Positions 30,741 through 39,576 of a stretch of 56,688 nucleotides of DNA are shown here, piece by piece. The position numbers and the translations under genes are program-made. The notes under the pieces were generated by a model. It was given only the letters and a program-made list of their open reading frames with translations, made no database searches and was not told the origin of the DNA. Origin of the DNA: Hominisplanchenecus faecis (GTDB taxonomy: Bacteria > Bacillota > Clostridia > Lachnospirales > Lachnospiraceae); NCBI RefSeq assembly GCF_020687205.1, contig NZ_JAJEQE010000017.1, forward strand, positions 1-56,688, given 5' to 3'. The first letter of the stretch is position 1; each line of letters starts with the position of its first letter.

Positions 30741-33290
30741 ATGAAAACATTAAAGCTTAGAGATGATTTTTACTGGGCGGGAATCGTGGATGACACGCTC
30801 AGAGTTTTTGATATTATCATGTACACGGAATTTGGCACAACCTACAATTCTTATGTGCTCAAAAGCGGCGGGAAGGTCGTATTATTTGAAACGGTAAAAG
30901 AAGCCTTTTTTGAGGAGTGGATGGCAAAACTCGGCGAAGTGATCGACGTGACAAAGATCGATTATCTGGTGGTCAATCATACGGAACCGGATCATGCGGG
31001 CAGTGTGCAGCGTCTGTTGAAATTAAGTCCGCAGCTGAAGATCATTTCCACAGCCTGTGCGGCCGGGTTTTTAAAGGAAATTGTGAACGGAGAATTCTGC
31101 AATCTGATCGTGCATGACAACGAGACGATGAAGATCGGGGACAAAACGCTGCGTTTTCTGCTGGTTCCGAATCTGCACTGGCCGGATACGATGTACACCT
31201 TTATTGAAGAAGAACAGGTGCTTGTGACCTGCGATTCCTTCGGCTCCCACTATGGATTTCAGGATGTGCTGGTCAGCAAGGTGACAGACCGGGAAGGCTA
31301 TATGCGGGCAACGAAATATTATTTTGACTGCATCATCGGACCGTTCAAGCCATTTATGCTGAAGGCTCTGGAACGTGTAAGAGAGCTTGATGTTTCGATG
31401 ATCTGCCCGGGACATGGACCGGTGCTGGATTCCGGGATTGATTTTATAGAGGAGACTTACGAAAGATGGTGCACCGTAGTTAATCCGAATAAGAAAAAAA
31501 CGGTAGTCATTCCTTATGTAAGTGCCTATGGTTATACAAAGCAGATCGCGGAAAAGATTGAAGAAGGCATCAAGGCAAGCGGTGATATTGATGTGCGAAG
31601 CTACGATATGGTGACAGCAGATCAGGCAAAGGTACTGGAAGAGATTGGATTTGCTGATGGTATTTTATTTGGAACACCGACGATCGTTGGGGAAGCATTA
31701 AAGCCGATCTGGGATCTGACAACATCCATTTTTGCGGGAACACATGGCGGGAAACTGGCAAGTGCATTCGGCAGCTACGGCTGGAGCGGAGAAGGTGTGC
31801 CGCATATCATGGAGCGTCTAAAACAGCTTCGCATGAATACCGTGGACGGACTTCGCATCCGTTTCCGTCCGGGAGATACGGAGCTTGTAGAGGCTTTCGA
31901 ATACGGCTATCATTTCGGTTCTCTTTTGCAGGATAAAAAGGCGGAGAAAACGACAAAAGGCAGTCGAAAGCTTGTGAAATGTCTGGTGTGCGGAGAAATT
32001 TTTGATTCTTCCCTGGAAGTATGTCCGGTCTGCGGTGTCGGACGTGAAAATTTTGTGCCGGTGGAAGAAAAAGAAACTACTTACCGAAAAGACGGCGATG
32101 AATTTTATGTGATCCTTGGAAACGGTACAGCAGGACTGAATGCGGCGAAAGCAGTCCGGGAGCGGGATAAGACATCTTCGATTCTTATGATCTCGGAGGA
32201 AAAATATCCGACCTATAACCGTCCGATGCTGACAAAAGCCTTAAATGCCGGACTTGAGATCAGTCAGATCCAGGTGGAACCGGAGAGCTGGTATGAGGAA
32301 AATCAGGTTTATCAGATCCTCGGCAAAAAGATTATTTCAGTGGACAAAACGGAAAAAGAAGTGACACTTGAGGATGGCATGCGTCTGAAATACACGAAAC
32401 TGATCTATGCACTGGGAGCAAAAAGCTTCGTCCCTCCGATCCCGGGAAGCGAAAAAGAGCAGGTGGCAGTGATTCGTACTCTGGAAGATGCAGAAAAAAT
32501 CGGGCAGATGATCCCAAAGAACGGACAGACAGTCGTGATCGGCGGCGGTGTGCTTGGACTTGAGGCAGCCTGGGAGCTGAAAAAGGCAGGATGTCAGGTG
32601 ACAGTTCTCGAGGCAGCTCCGGTTCTGATGGGAAGACAACTGGATGAAGGTGCGGCAGCGATGCTTGGAAGCATTGCAGAGAGTGTCGGTATCAAGGTCC
32701 GCACCGGAGTAAAGATCGATCGGATCGAAGGGCAGGAGCGTGTAACGGCCGTTCGTCTTGCAGATGGGGAAGAAATCGCAGCCAATCTGGTGCTGATCTC
32801 CTGCGGTGTGCGTGCAAATACAGAACTTGCAGAACAGATGGGACTGAAGGTAAACAGGGCAGTTGCTGTAAATGAAAAAATGCAGACCAGTGAAAAAGAT
32901 ATCTATGCATGCGGAGACTGCGTGGAATTTGAAGGGGAAAATGCAGCACTCTGGGCCGAGGCAAGTGAGCAGGGAAAAGTCGCAGGAGCCAATGCAGCCG
33001 GGGAGTGCGTGGAATATCAGAAAGTACAGATGCCGCTCTCCTTTAACGGTATGAATACTTCCCTGTATGCGATCGGAGATAACGGCAGAAACAAAAATCT
33101 TCTCTATAAAACACTGGAGATCTGTGACAGGAGCAAGAAGCAGTATGAGAAACTGTATTTCCTGAACGGAAAGCTCTGCGGTGTGATCTTGATCGGAAAT
33201 GTATCAAAAATGGCAAAACTGACAAAACTGATGGAGAGGAAAGCAACATTTGCGGAAGTGATCCTGGATAAGGAAACAGAAAGTTATTGA
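30741..33290 (+). CDS. Flavodiiron protein fused to rubredoxin and NADH:rubredoxin oxidoreductase (class F type)
   Basis: The 849-aa fusion should reduce O2 to water (or NO) with NADH in the cytosol. Residues 1 to about 250 form the metallo-beta-lactamase-like diiron domain, with ligands H80, E82, D84, H146, D165 and H225 visible. Residues 255-395 are the flavodoxin domain (VSAYGYTKQIAEKI). A short rubredoxin-like module with CLVC and CPVC (about 414-431) has only about 10 residues between its cysteine pairs, far shorter than normal rubredoxin. Residues 455-849 are an FAD/NAD oxidoreductase with GNGTAGLNAA, GGGVLGLEAA and YACGDC. This order matches class F flavodiiron proteins. ATG follows AGGAGG. 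It is divergent from a Crp/Fnr-type regulator. Confidence 0.95.
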   Translation: MKTLKLRDDFYWAGIVDDTLRVFDIIMYTEFGTTYNSYVLKSGGKVVLFETVKEAFFEEWMAKLGEVIDVTKIDYLVVNHTEPDHAGSVQRLLKLSPQLKIISTACAAGFLKEIVNGEFCNLIVHDNETMKIGDKTLRFLLVPNLHWPDTMYTFIEEEQVLVTCDSFGSHYGFQDVLVSKVTDREGYMRATKYYFDCIIGPFKPFMLKALERVRELDVSMICPGHGPVLDSGIDFIEETYERWCTVVNPNKKKTVVIPYVSAYGYTKQIAEKIEEGIKASGDIDVRSYDMVTADQAKVLEEIGFADGILFGTPTIVGEALKPIWDLTTSIFAGTHGGKLASAFGSYGWSGEGVPHIMERLKQLRMNTVDGLRIRFRPGDTELVEAFEYGYHFGSLLQDKKAEKTTKGSRKLVKCLVCGEIFDSSLEVCPVCGVGRENFVPVEEKETTYRKDGDEFYVILGNGTAGLNAAKAVRERDKTSSILMISEEKYPTYNRPMLTKALNAGLEISQIQVEPESWYEENQVYQILGKKIISVDKTEKEVTLEDGMRLKYTKLIYALGAKSFVPPIPGSEKEQVAVIRTLEDAEKIGQMIPKNGQTVVIGGGVLGLEAAWELKKAGCQVTVLEAAPVLMGRQLDEGAAAMLGSIAESVGIKVRTGVKIDRIEGQERVTAVRLADGEEIAANLVLISCGVRANTELAEQMGLKVNRAVAVNEKMQTSEKDIYACGDCVEFEGENAALWAEASEQGKVAGANAAGECVEYQKVQMPLSFNGMNTSLYAIGDNGRNKNLLYKTLEICDRSKKQYEKLYFLNGKLCGVILIGNVSKMAKLTKLMERKATFAEVILDKETESY

Positions 33291-33298
33291 TTTTACCG

Positions 33299-33327
33299 TT
33301 GTAGTGGGAAGAAAAATATTATATAAT
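33299..33327 (+). promoter_or_regulatory. Promoter of the phosphofructokinase gene
   Basis: TTGTAG (33299-33304), a 17-bp spacer and TATAAT (33322-33327) predict a start near 33334, giving a leader of about 170 nt. Confidence 0.65.
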
Positions 33328-33328
33328 C

Positions 33329-33365
33329 AAGGCAGGTGGTGTCGAAGGCAGGGACCACCTGCCTT
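33329..33365 (+). promoter_or_regulatory. Hairpin at the 5' end of the pfk leader
   Basis: AAGGCAGGTGGT pairs perfectly with ACCACCTGCCTT around a 13-nt loop. No T-run follows. By position it is at the predicted transcript start, so it could be an operator or stabilising 5' hairpin. A terminator for the flavodiiron gene is the alternative. Confidence 0.6.
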
Positions 33366-33385
33366 ATATTAAATGTTTACAGAAT

Positions 33386-33425
33386 TGCGAGCGTTACTTT
33401 GCAACGAAGCAATTCGCAGGCATCC
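33386..33425 (+). repeat. Repeat family 2, copy B
   Basis: TGCGAGCGTTACTTTGCAAC, then GAAGCAATTCGCAGGCATCC. The outer TGCGA/TCGCA can pair. It lies in the pfk leader. Confidence 0.65.
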
Positions 33426-33505
33426 GTTGAAGTGAAAAGACCGAAAGTTTTTTTGCTTCGACATCTGCATAAGAAGGTATGAAAAAAAGAGGAGCGTGGT
33501 AGCAA

Positions 33506-34579
33506 ATGTTAAGAATTGGTATGCTGACAAGCGGCGGTGACTGTCAGGCACTCAATGCAACAATGCGAGGAGTAGTCAAAGGTCTTAGTGCAAATGTGCA
33601 GGAACTCGAAGTTTATGGATTTTATGATGGATACAAAGGTCTGATCTACGGCAATTACCGTATGCTTTCTGCAAAAGATTTTTCCGGAATCCTGACAAAG
33701 GGCGGAACGATCCTTGGAACATCCAGACAGCCGTTCAAGCTGATGCGTACACCGGATGAGCACGGACTGGACAAGGTAGAGGCCATGAAGCAGAATTACT
33801 ACAAACTGCGTCTGGACTGCCTGGTGATCCTCGGGGGAAACGGAACACAGAAAACAGCAAATCTGCTGCGTGAAGAGGGACTGAACATCATCCATCTGCC
33901 AAAGACCATCGACAATGATATTTATGGAACGGATATGACATTCGGTTTCCAGAGTGCGGTTGACATTGCGACCGATGCAATCGACCGTATCCACACAACC
34001 GCAGCATCCCACAACCGTGTATTCTTAGTTGAAGTTATGGGACACAAAGTCGGCTGGCTGACGCTTCATGCAGGAATCGCCGGCGGTGCGGATATCATTC
34101 TGCTTCCGGAGATCCCTTACGATATCGATAAGATCATCGAAGCGATCCACAAGAGAGCGGCATCCGGACGTGGTTTTACCATTCTGGCAGTTGCAGAGGG
34201 TGCAATCTCCAAAGAAGATGCAGCTCTTCCGAAAAAAGAATTAAAAGAAAAGATCAAAAAGAGAAAACATCCATCCGTATCTTACGAACTGGCAGAGCAG
34301 ATTTTCCAAAAGACCGGTATCGAAGTGCGTATTACCGTTCCGGGACATACACAGCGAGGAGGAAACCCTTGTCCGTATGACCGTGTACTGTCAACCAGAC
34401 TGGGTGCAGAAGCAGCAACTCTGATCATGAAAAAGGAATATGGTTACATGGTAGGTATCATCAACGGCAAAGTCAAGAAAGTACCGCTTGGTGATGTAGC
34501 CGGCAAGCTGAAGATGGTATCTCCGGATGATCAGTTGATCAAAGAAGCAAAATGCATCGGCATCAGCTTTGGTGTATAA
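33506..34579 (+). CDS. pfkA: 6-phosphofructokinase
   Basis: The enzyme phosphorylates fructose 6-phosphate in glycolysis. The 357-aa protein has the N-terminal MLTSGGDCQALNA, catalytic PKTIDNDI, the substrate loop VEVMGHKVGWL and PGHTQRGG. At the nucleotide site it reads GGNGT where ATP-dependent E. coli PfkA has GGDGS. The second glycine, which usually marks ATP rather than pyrophosphate users, is kept. The Asp before it is Asn. It is longer than the 320-aa classic PfkA. The start follows GAGGAG at a rather wide spacing. The phosphoryl donor is best called ATP with caution. Confidence 0.9.
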   Translation: MLRIGMLTSGGDCQALNATMRGVVKGLSANVQELEVYGFYDGYKGLIYGNYRMLSAKDFSGILTKGGTILGTSRQPFKLMRTPDEHGLDKVEAMKQNYYKLRLDCLVILGGNGTQKTANLLREEGLNIIHLPKTIDNDIYGTDMTFGFQSAVDIATDAIDRIHTTAASHNRVFLVEVMGHKVGWLTLHAGIAGGADIILLPEIPYDIDKIIEAIHKRAASGRGFTILAVAEGAISKEDAALPKKELKEKIKKRKHPSVSYELAEQIFQKTGIEVRITVPGHTQRGGNPCPYDRVLSTRLGAEAATLIMKKEYGYMVGIINGKVKKVPLGDVAGKLKMVSPDDQLIKEAKCIGISFGV

Positions 34580-34677
34580 AACCGAGACGGTATCGGATGG
34601 GAGTCACTTCACATCTGATGTAAGGGCAGAGAGTCTGCCACAGACATTTTTGAAGTATTTAGAAACAGAGGGAAAGC

Positions 34678-36330
34678 ATGAGCTATACTGCTTTATACCG
34701 TAAATTCCGTCCTGACTCCTTCCAAGATGTGAAGGGCCAGGACGCAATTGTGCGGACATTAAAAAATCAGATCAGGGCACAGCGTATCGGACATGCCTAT
34801 CTGTTCTGCGGTACCAGAGGAACAGGTAAAACGACGGTGGCAAAGATCCTTGCAAAAGCGGTAAACTGTGAGCATCCCATTGATGGAAATCCCTGCAACG
34901 AGTGTGAGACCTGCAAGGCGATCGCCGCTGGAAATTCCATGAATGTGATTGAGATCGACGCAGCTTCCAACAACGGTGTGGACAACATCCGTGAGATCCG
35001 GGAAGAGGTTGCCTACTCACCGACCAGCGGCAAGTACAAGGTCTACATCATCGACGAGGTCCATATGCTGTCTATAGGTGCGTTTAATGCACTGCTTAAG
35101 ACACTGGAAGAACCGCCTTCCTATGTCATTTTTATTCTGGCGACGACGGAGGCACACAAGATCCCGATCACGATCCTCTCCAGATGTCAGCGTTATGATT
35201 TCAAACGGATCGCCCGCACGACGATCGTGGACCGTCTGCGAGAGCTGATGGATGAGGAGCAGGTCGAAGTCGAAGATAAGGCTCTGCGTTATATCGCCAA
35301 AAAAGGCGACGGTTCCATGCGAGATGCGTTAAGTCTTCTGGATCAGTGTATTGCCTTTTATTTAGGAGAAAAGCTGACGTATGAGCATGTCCTGGATGTA
35401 CTCGGTGCGGTGGATACCGATGAGTTCAGCAAACTGCTGCGGGAAGTGCTGGACGGGGATGTTACGCAGGTGATCCTGCATCTGGAAAATATGATCATGC
35501 AGGGACGTGATCTGACGCAGCTTGTAAACGATTTTACCTGGTATCTGCGAAACCTGCTTCTGCTTAAAAGTTCCGATAATATGGAAGATGTGCTGGATGT
35601 TTCCGCAGAGAATCTGGAGCAGCTGAAAGAAGAAGCAGCGATGGTGCGGGATGATACGCTGATGCGTTATATCCGCATTTTTTCAGAATTGCAGAATCAG
35701 ATCAAATATGCAGGATCCAAGCGGGTGATGCTGGAGGTGGCACTGATCAAACTGTGCCGTCCGCAGATGGAGCAGGATCAGCTCTCCGTACTGGAACGCG
35801 TGCGGAGACTGGAAAAGCAGCTGGCATCGGGCGTGGTGGTAAGACAGCAGGACACCTGTGGTTACACACCGGAGGGCAATTTTGACTATCAAAATCCGGT
35901 AAATATGGCGGCTCCGGGAGGCATAGATCCGGATGGAACAGCAGGCAGTACAGACCCGGCAAAGCTTCAGAAGGCAGCACCGGAAGATCTGCAGAAGATC
36001 GTCGGTATGTGGCGGACGATCCTGGCACAGACTTCAGGGCGTTTCCGTGTGGTTCTGGCAAGTGCCGTTCCGAAATTTAATACAGAAAAAGAAGATGGTA
36101 CGCTTTATATCGTATTTTCTGATTTTCTGGGAGAGACTTATGTCAATGATCCGAAGAAAGCAGAAGTACTCGAGCAGATCATTGCAGCGAAAACAGGCAG
36201 GAAGGTCAAAGTCAAGATGATCCTGCAGGCAGATGAGCATGTGGCAAATACCAGACTTTCCAAAGTGCAGGTCGAGGAGGCACTTGAAAATCTGGTCCAT
36301 GCAGATATAGAAATAGAAGATGATGAATGA
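34678..36330 (+). CDS. dnaX: DNA polymerase III subunit gamma/tau
   Basis: DnaX is the clamp-loader ATPase of the replicative polymerase. The 550-aa protein opens with MSYTALYRKFRP, followed by Walker A GTRGTGKTT (about 45-53), a four-cysteine zinc module (CEHPIDGNPCNECETC), Walker B IIDEVHML and the SRC motif ILSRCQRYDF. The lid domain and a tau-type C-terminal region (about 400-550) follow. It starts at the ATG after AGAGGGAAAGC. The dnaX-ybaB-recR order is the classic Firmicute cluster. The 98 bp upstream show no recognisable SRP RNA, which often sits there in Bacilli. Confidence 0.97.
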   Translation: MSYTALYRKFRPDSFQDVKGQDAIVRTLKNQIRAQRIGHAYLFCGTRGTGKTTVAKILAKAVNCEHPIDGNPCNECETCKAIAAGNSMNVIEIDAASNNGVDNIREIREEVAYSPTSGKYKVYIIDEVHMLSIGAFNALLKTLEEPPSYVIFILATTEAHKIPITILSRCQRYDFKRIARTTIVDRLRELMDEEQVEVEDKALRYIAKKGDGSMRDALSLLDQCIAFYLGEKLTYEHVLDVLGAVDTDEFSKLLREVLDGDVTQVILHLENMIMQGRDLTQLVNDFTWYLRNLLLLKSSDNMEDVLDVSAENLEQLKEEAAMVRDDTLMRYIRIFSELQNQIKYAGSKRVMLEVALIKLCRPQMEQDQLSVLERVRRLEKQLASGVVVRQQDTCGYTPEGNFDYQNPVNMAAPGGIDPDGTAGSTDPAKLQKAAPEDLQKIVGMWRTILAQTSGRFRVVLASAVPKFNTEKEDGTLYIVFSDFLGETYVNDPKKAEVLEQIIAAKTGRKVKVKMILQADEHVANTRLSKVQVEEALENLVHADIEIEDDE

Positions 36331-36358
36331 ACTATTGCAAAATCAGGAGGATTAGAAA

Positions 36359-36715
36359 ATGGCAAAACGTGGAGGATTTCCGGGCGGAGGTATTCCGGGC
36401 AATATGAACAATCTGATGAAACAGGCACAGAAAATGCAACGTCAAATGGAAGAAAACCAGAAAGCACTGGAAGAGAAAGAGTTTACGGCAGCAGCAGGCG
36501 GCGGCGTGGTAGAAGTGACGATCTCCGGTAAGAAAGAAGTGACCAAAGTTTCGCTCAAAGAAGAAGTCGTAGATCCGGATGATATCGAGATGCTCGAAGA
36601 TCTGATTATGGCAGCTACCAACGAAGCTCTGAGAAAAGTAGAGGAAGAGACCAACGCAGTCATGTCAAAACTGACAGGCGGACTTACTGGTATGGGTGGA
36701 GGATTTCCGTTCTGA
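36359..36715 (+). CDS. ybaB: Nucleoid-associated protein YbaB/EbfC
   Basis: This small DNA-binding protein (118 aa) may affect nucleoid structure or recombination with RecR. After a Gly/Pro-rich N-terminus ([23 protein letters not shown]) comes the helix-sheet-helix fold with [26 protein letters not shown], which is typical. It ends in [18 protein letters not shown] precedes the ATG. Its TGA stop shares a base with the recR start codon, showing tight coupling. Confidence 0.96.
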   Translation: MAKRGGFPGGGIPGNMNNLMKQAQKMQRQMEENQKALEEKEFTAAAGGGVVEVTISGKKEVTKVSLKEEVVDPDDIEMLEDLIMAATNEALRKVEEETNAVMSKLTGGLTGMGGGFPF

Positions 36716-37311
36716 TGGATTATTATAGCAGTCATATCACAAAACTGATCGAAGAACTGTCCAAACTGCCGGGTGTGGGGGCGAAATCAGCCCAACGCCT
36801 GGCGTTTCATATTATTAACCGTCCGATCGAGGAAGTGCAGCGGCTCTCGGATACGATTATCGATGCAAGGAAGAACGTCAGATACTGTAAAGAATGTTTT
36901 ACGCTGACAGACGATGAGCTCTGCCCGATCTGCAAGAACGATGCAAGAGACCACAAGACGATCATGGTCGTGGAAAATACAAGAGATTTGGCGGCGTACG
37001 AGAAGACCGGCAAGTATGACGGTATCTACCATGTTCTGCACGGGGCAATTTCACCGATGCTCGGCATCGGACCGGGGGACATAAAATTAAAAGAGCTGAT
37101 GACAAGACTTCAGGGCGATGTCAATGAAGTGATCATTGCTACCAATTCCAGCCTGGAAGGCGAGACAACGGCGATGTACATCAGCAAGCTGATCAAGCCG
37201 ACCGGTATCAAAGTCAGTCGGATTGCCAGCGGGGTACCGGTGGGCGGAGATCTGGAATATATTGATGAAGTTACTCTGCTGCGTGCCCTGGAAGGCCGCG
37301 TGGAGCTGTAA
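36715..37311 (+). CDS. recR: Recombination mediator RecR
   Basis: RecR helps load RecA at gaps with RecO/RecF. The 198-aa protein has an N-terminal helix-hairpin-helix ([19 protein letters not shown]), the zinc finger [16 protein letters not shown], and a Toprim domain ([35 protein letters not shown]). It has the standard length. Its ATG overlaps the ybaB stop codon. It converges on the yyaC-type gene with a 36-bp gap. Confidence 0.97.
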   Translation: MDYYSSHITKLIEELSKLPGVGAKSAQRLAFHIINRPIEEVQRLSDTIIDARKNVRYCKECFTLTDDELCPICKNDARDHKTIMVVENTRDLAAYEKTGKYDGIYHVLHGAISPMLGIGPGDIKLKELMTRLQGDVNEVIIATNSSLEGETTAMYISKLIKPTGIKVSRIASGVPVGGDLEYIDEVTLLRALEGRVEL

Positions 37312-37347
37312 TGAGGACAAAATGCATATAAGATCAGTCATGCAGTT

Positions 37348-37932
37348 TCAAAGTATCTGCGAAGAAAGGTTATAGCCGGGAGCAATTTCGTCAATGGCAT
37401 GAGCGATCCCACGGGAAATCTGCGAGGCGAGCGGCATTACGGCAGACAGCCGTGTTGACTGCAGTACCAGATGTGAAAACGGAGAAAAGGACGCTACGAT
37501 TCCGGTTACAAAAAAGTCACCGACTGCAATCAGATTTTTGTCGACGCCGGCACCGGGACAGAGACTTCCTTTGCCGGCCGTAATGCAGCCAAGATGTTCT
37601 TTTGTTCCAAAGGAAGCATCGACAGCGATCAGCGGATGATCCGGAAAATGTAGATGGATCGCATCGATGGTTTCCTCAAGATTGAGAGCATGAACAGGCA
37701 TCTTCAGTGTACCAAACACGGGGATGCTTTTTTTGTACCGTTCTTCCAGTGCACTGCCGACCATCGGACCTAAGCTGTCACCGGTCACACGGTCACTTCC
37801 GATGCATAGAAGGACAGGTGCGATATCTGAAAAACCGTTTTTTATCAGAATTTTAGAAAGATAATTTCCGAGAAGCTCTGCGGTATCGGAAGAGCCTGCA
37901 TTAAAATAGCAGATCGTATCGGAAGAAAACAT
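37348..37932 (-). CDS. yyaC: Sporulation protein YyaC (GPR-related spore protease fold)
   Basis: The 194-aa protein matches the YyaC/DUF1256 family linked to sporulation, with CIGSDRVTGDSLGPMVG, FGTLKMPVHALNLEE, IAVDASFGTKEHLG and KGSLCPGAGVDKNLIAVGD. Family members resemble the germination protease GPR, but a substrate is not established here. An ATG three codons upstream exists, but GAGAGGG is spaced correctly (9 nt) only for the start at 37932. Its presence implies a spore former. It lies tail to tail with recR. Confidence 0.88.
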   Translation of the reverse strand: MFSSDTICYFNAGSSDTAELLGNYLSKILIKNGFSDIAPVLLCIGSDRVTGDSLGPMVGSALEERYKKSIPVFGTLKMPVHALNLEETIDAIHLHFPDHPLIAVDASFGTKEHLGCITAGKGSLCPGAGVDKNLIAVGDFFVTGIVASFSPFSHLVLQSTRLSAVMPLASQISRGIAHAIDEIAPGYNLSSQIL

Positions 37933-38041
37933 GATTGTCATCCCTCTCTTAAAAATTTGCCGTGTTAAAGGCTTTTACAGTGTATCCGAAAAAAGGAAGG
38001 TTTATTCGCATCAATCCGATGAAAAACATGTCGGAAAGTTC

Positions 38042-38070
38042 TTGAAAAGTATCCCACGGATTGCTAAAAT
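38042..38070 (+). promoter_or_regulatory. Promoter of the LysM membrane protein gene
   Basis: TTGAAA (38042-38047), a 17-bp spacer and TAAAAT (38065-38070) lie about 65 bp before the start. Confidence 0.6.
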
Positions 38071-38134
38071 TTGCAGATTCTTTGTGCTACGATAGGGGCA
38101 TCAGCTGGAAGTAGTATAAAGGAGGATTGGGAGT

Positions 38135-39442
38135 ATGATCGAAATGGTTTACAGGGGAACCTCAAAGGACGGAAAGGGAAAGGAACGGACAGGCCTGCCG
38201 AAAAATATCCGGCAGATTGGAGATGCAGGATCAGATAAAAGGGTTTATATAGAAGATTATGTGATCACATTTCTGGAAAAGACAGGCTGTGCAGTGCTGC
38301 TCGGTGAAGTCTGGCAGAACGAAAACATGAAGTGTCTGTTTGCGGACGGAGCCGTAGAGATCGCGGAGGGTGAACCAAACGATGATATGTGGGAGAAAAT
38401 CTACCGGGAAATGAAACAGTATTTTCCGGGAAGAGAAGTGATCGGCTGGGCGAAAAAGATGGAGGAGCCGGAAGAAGAACCGGATGAGAAGCTCTTTGAT
38501 CTGCACCGGGAACAGTTTCCGGGTGAGGACAGGCTGCTGTTTCTGTATGACAGCGAAGAAAATGCCAGCGTTTTCCTGACGGAGAACACCGGGATTCGAA
38601 AGCAGAGCGGCTATTACATCTACTACGAAAAAAACGAACAGATGCAGAGCTATATGGTAAAAGAAAATGAAGGGCAGTCCGTGGAGGCGGAATCAAAGAA
38701 TCAGGATGGAGCCATCCAGAACTTCCGCAGACGGATCGCAAAAAAACAACAGGACGCACAGAACGTGGAGCAGGAGCAGAAAAGCAAAACTCCGACGATG
38801 GTGCGTTTTTTATATGGTGCAAGTATGTTTCTGGTGCTGACGATCCTGGTGATCGGGGCGACGATGGTCAACAACTATAATCGCATGAAAGATATGGAAG
38901 TGACGCTTCAGGAGATGGCACTTGGAAGTGATGGGCAGAGCAGTGGCCTGTCAAAAGGAACCGAAAAACAGAAAGAAACGGATGCTCTGGCAGCTTCGGC
39001 ACAGGCAGAAGGAGAAATTGCAAAGGAGAGTGCCGCAAAGGAGAGTGCCGCAAAGGATGAGACCGAAAAGACCTGGATCTTAAAAGAGAGCAGTACAGAG
39101 AGCAATACGACGACAACAGGCGATTCCACAGACAATATGGGAACAACAGGCAGCACAGGAACAGCGGGAAGCAGCACAGCAACCGATGGAACAGGAGGTG
39201 CCGGAACTTCCGGTAGGCAGGATAGCACCACATCCGGCAGTTCCTCTACAAATAGCCGTGCGGCATCCTCTTCGGATGTGACGAAGTATCAGGCAGAATA
39301 CACGGTGCGGGACGGCGATACGCTGGCGATCGTCTGCCGGATGTACTACGGAAATCTGGACAAGCTTCAGGAAATCTGTGATCTGAACGGCATTACCGAT
39401 CCAAACACGATCCTTCCGGGACAGAAGATCGTGCTGCCGTAA
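38135..39442 (+). CDS. Single-pass membrane protein with C-terminal LysM domain
   Basis: The 435-aa protein has a cytosolic N-terminal domain (about 1-180, with KRVYIEDYVITFLEKTGCAVLLGEV, possibly an MPN/JAB-like fold), a basic charged stretch, and one TM segment at about 228-250. An external Ser/Thr/Gly linker (about 265-385) with a tandem KESAA repeat leads to a LysM domain (about 388-435: YTVRDGDTLAIVCRMYYGNLDKLQEICDLNGI) that binds peptidoglycan. It would link a cytosolic domain to the wall. ATG follows AGGAGGATTGGGAG. It is followed by a terminator. The function of the N-terminal part is unknown. Confidence 0.85.
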   Translation: MIEMVYRGTSKDGKGKERTGLPKNIRQIGDAGSDKRVYIEDYVITFLEKTGCAVLLGEVWQNENMKCLFADGAVEIAEGEPNDDMWEKIYREMKQYFPGREVIGWAKKMEEPEEEPDEKLFDLHREQFPGEDRLLFLYDSEENASVFLTENTGIRKQSGYYIYYEKNEQMQSYMVKENEGQSVEAESKNQDGAIQNFRRRIAKKQQDAQNVEQEQKSKTPTMVRFLYGASMFLVLTILVIGATMVNNYNRMKDMEVTLQEMALGSDGQSSGLSKGTEKQKETDALAASAQAEGEIAKESAAKESAAKDETEKTWILKESSTESNTTTTGDSTDNMGTTGSTGTAGSSTATDGTGGAGTSGRQDSTTSGSSSTNSRAASSSDVTKYQAEYTVRDGDTLAIVCRMYYGNLDKLQEICDLNGITDPNTILPGQKIVLP

Positions 39443-39458
39443 AAAGAATAAGGAACGT

Positions 39459-39490
39459 AAAAGGCATGGTTGACTATCCCATGCCTTTTA
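39459..39490 (+). terminator. Terminator after the LysM gene
   Basis: AAAAGGCATGG pairs perfectly with CCATGCCTTTT. Confidence 0.85.
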
Positions 39491-39576
39491 AACTATAATA
39501 ACAACATTGCAGGGTACTTAAGAAGAACTTTTGCAGAGCATCAGGAAAATTTCAGAATTGGCACAGTAAGGACGAA

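Noticed and set aside
34580-34677. SRP RNA upstream of dnaX
   Set aside because: The 98-bp gap has only a small GGCAGA/TCTGCC hairpin and none of the conserved SRP RNA motifs.
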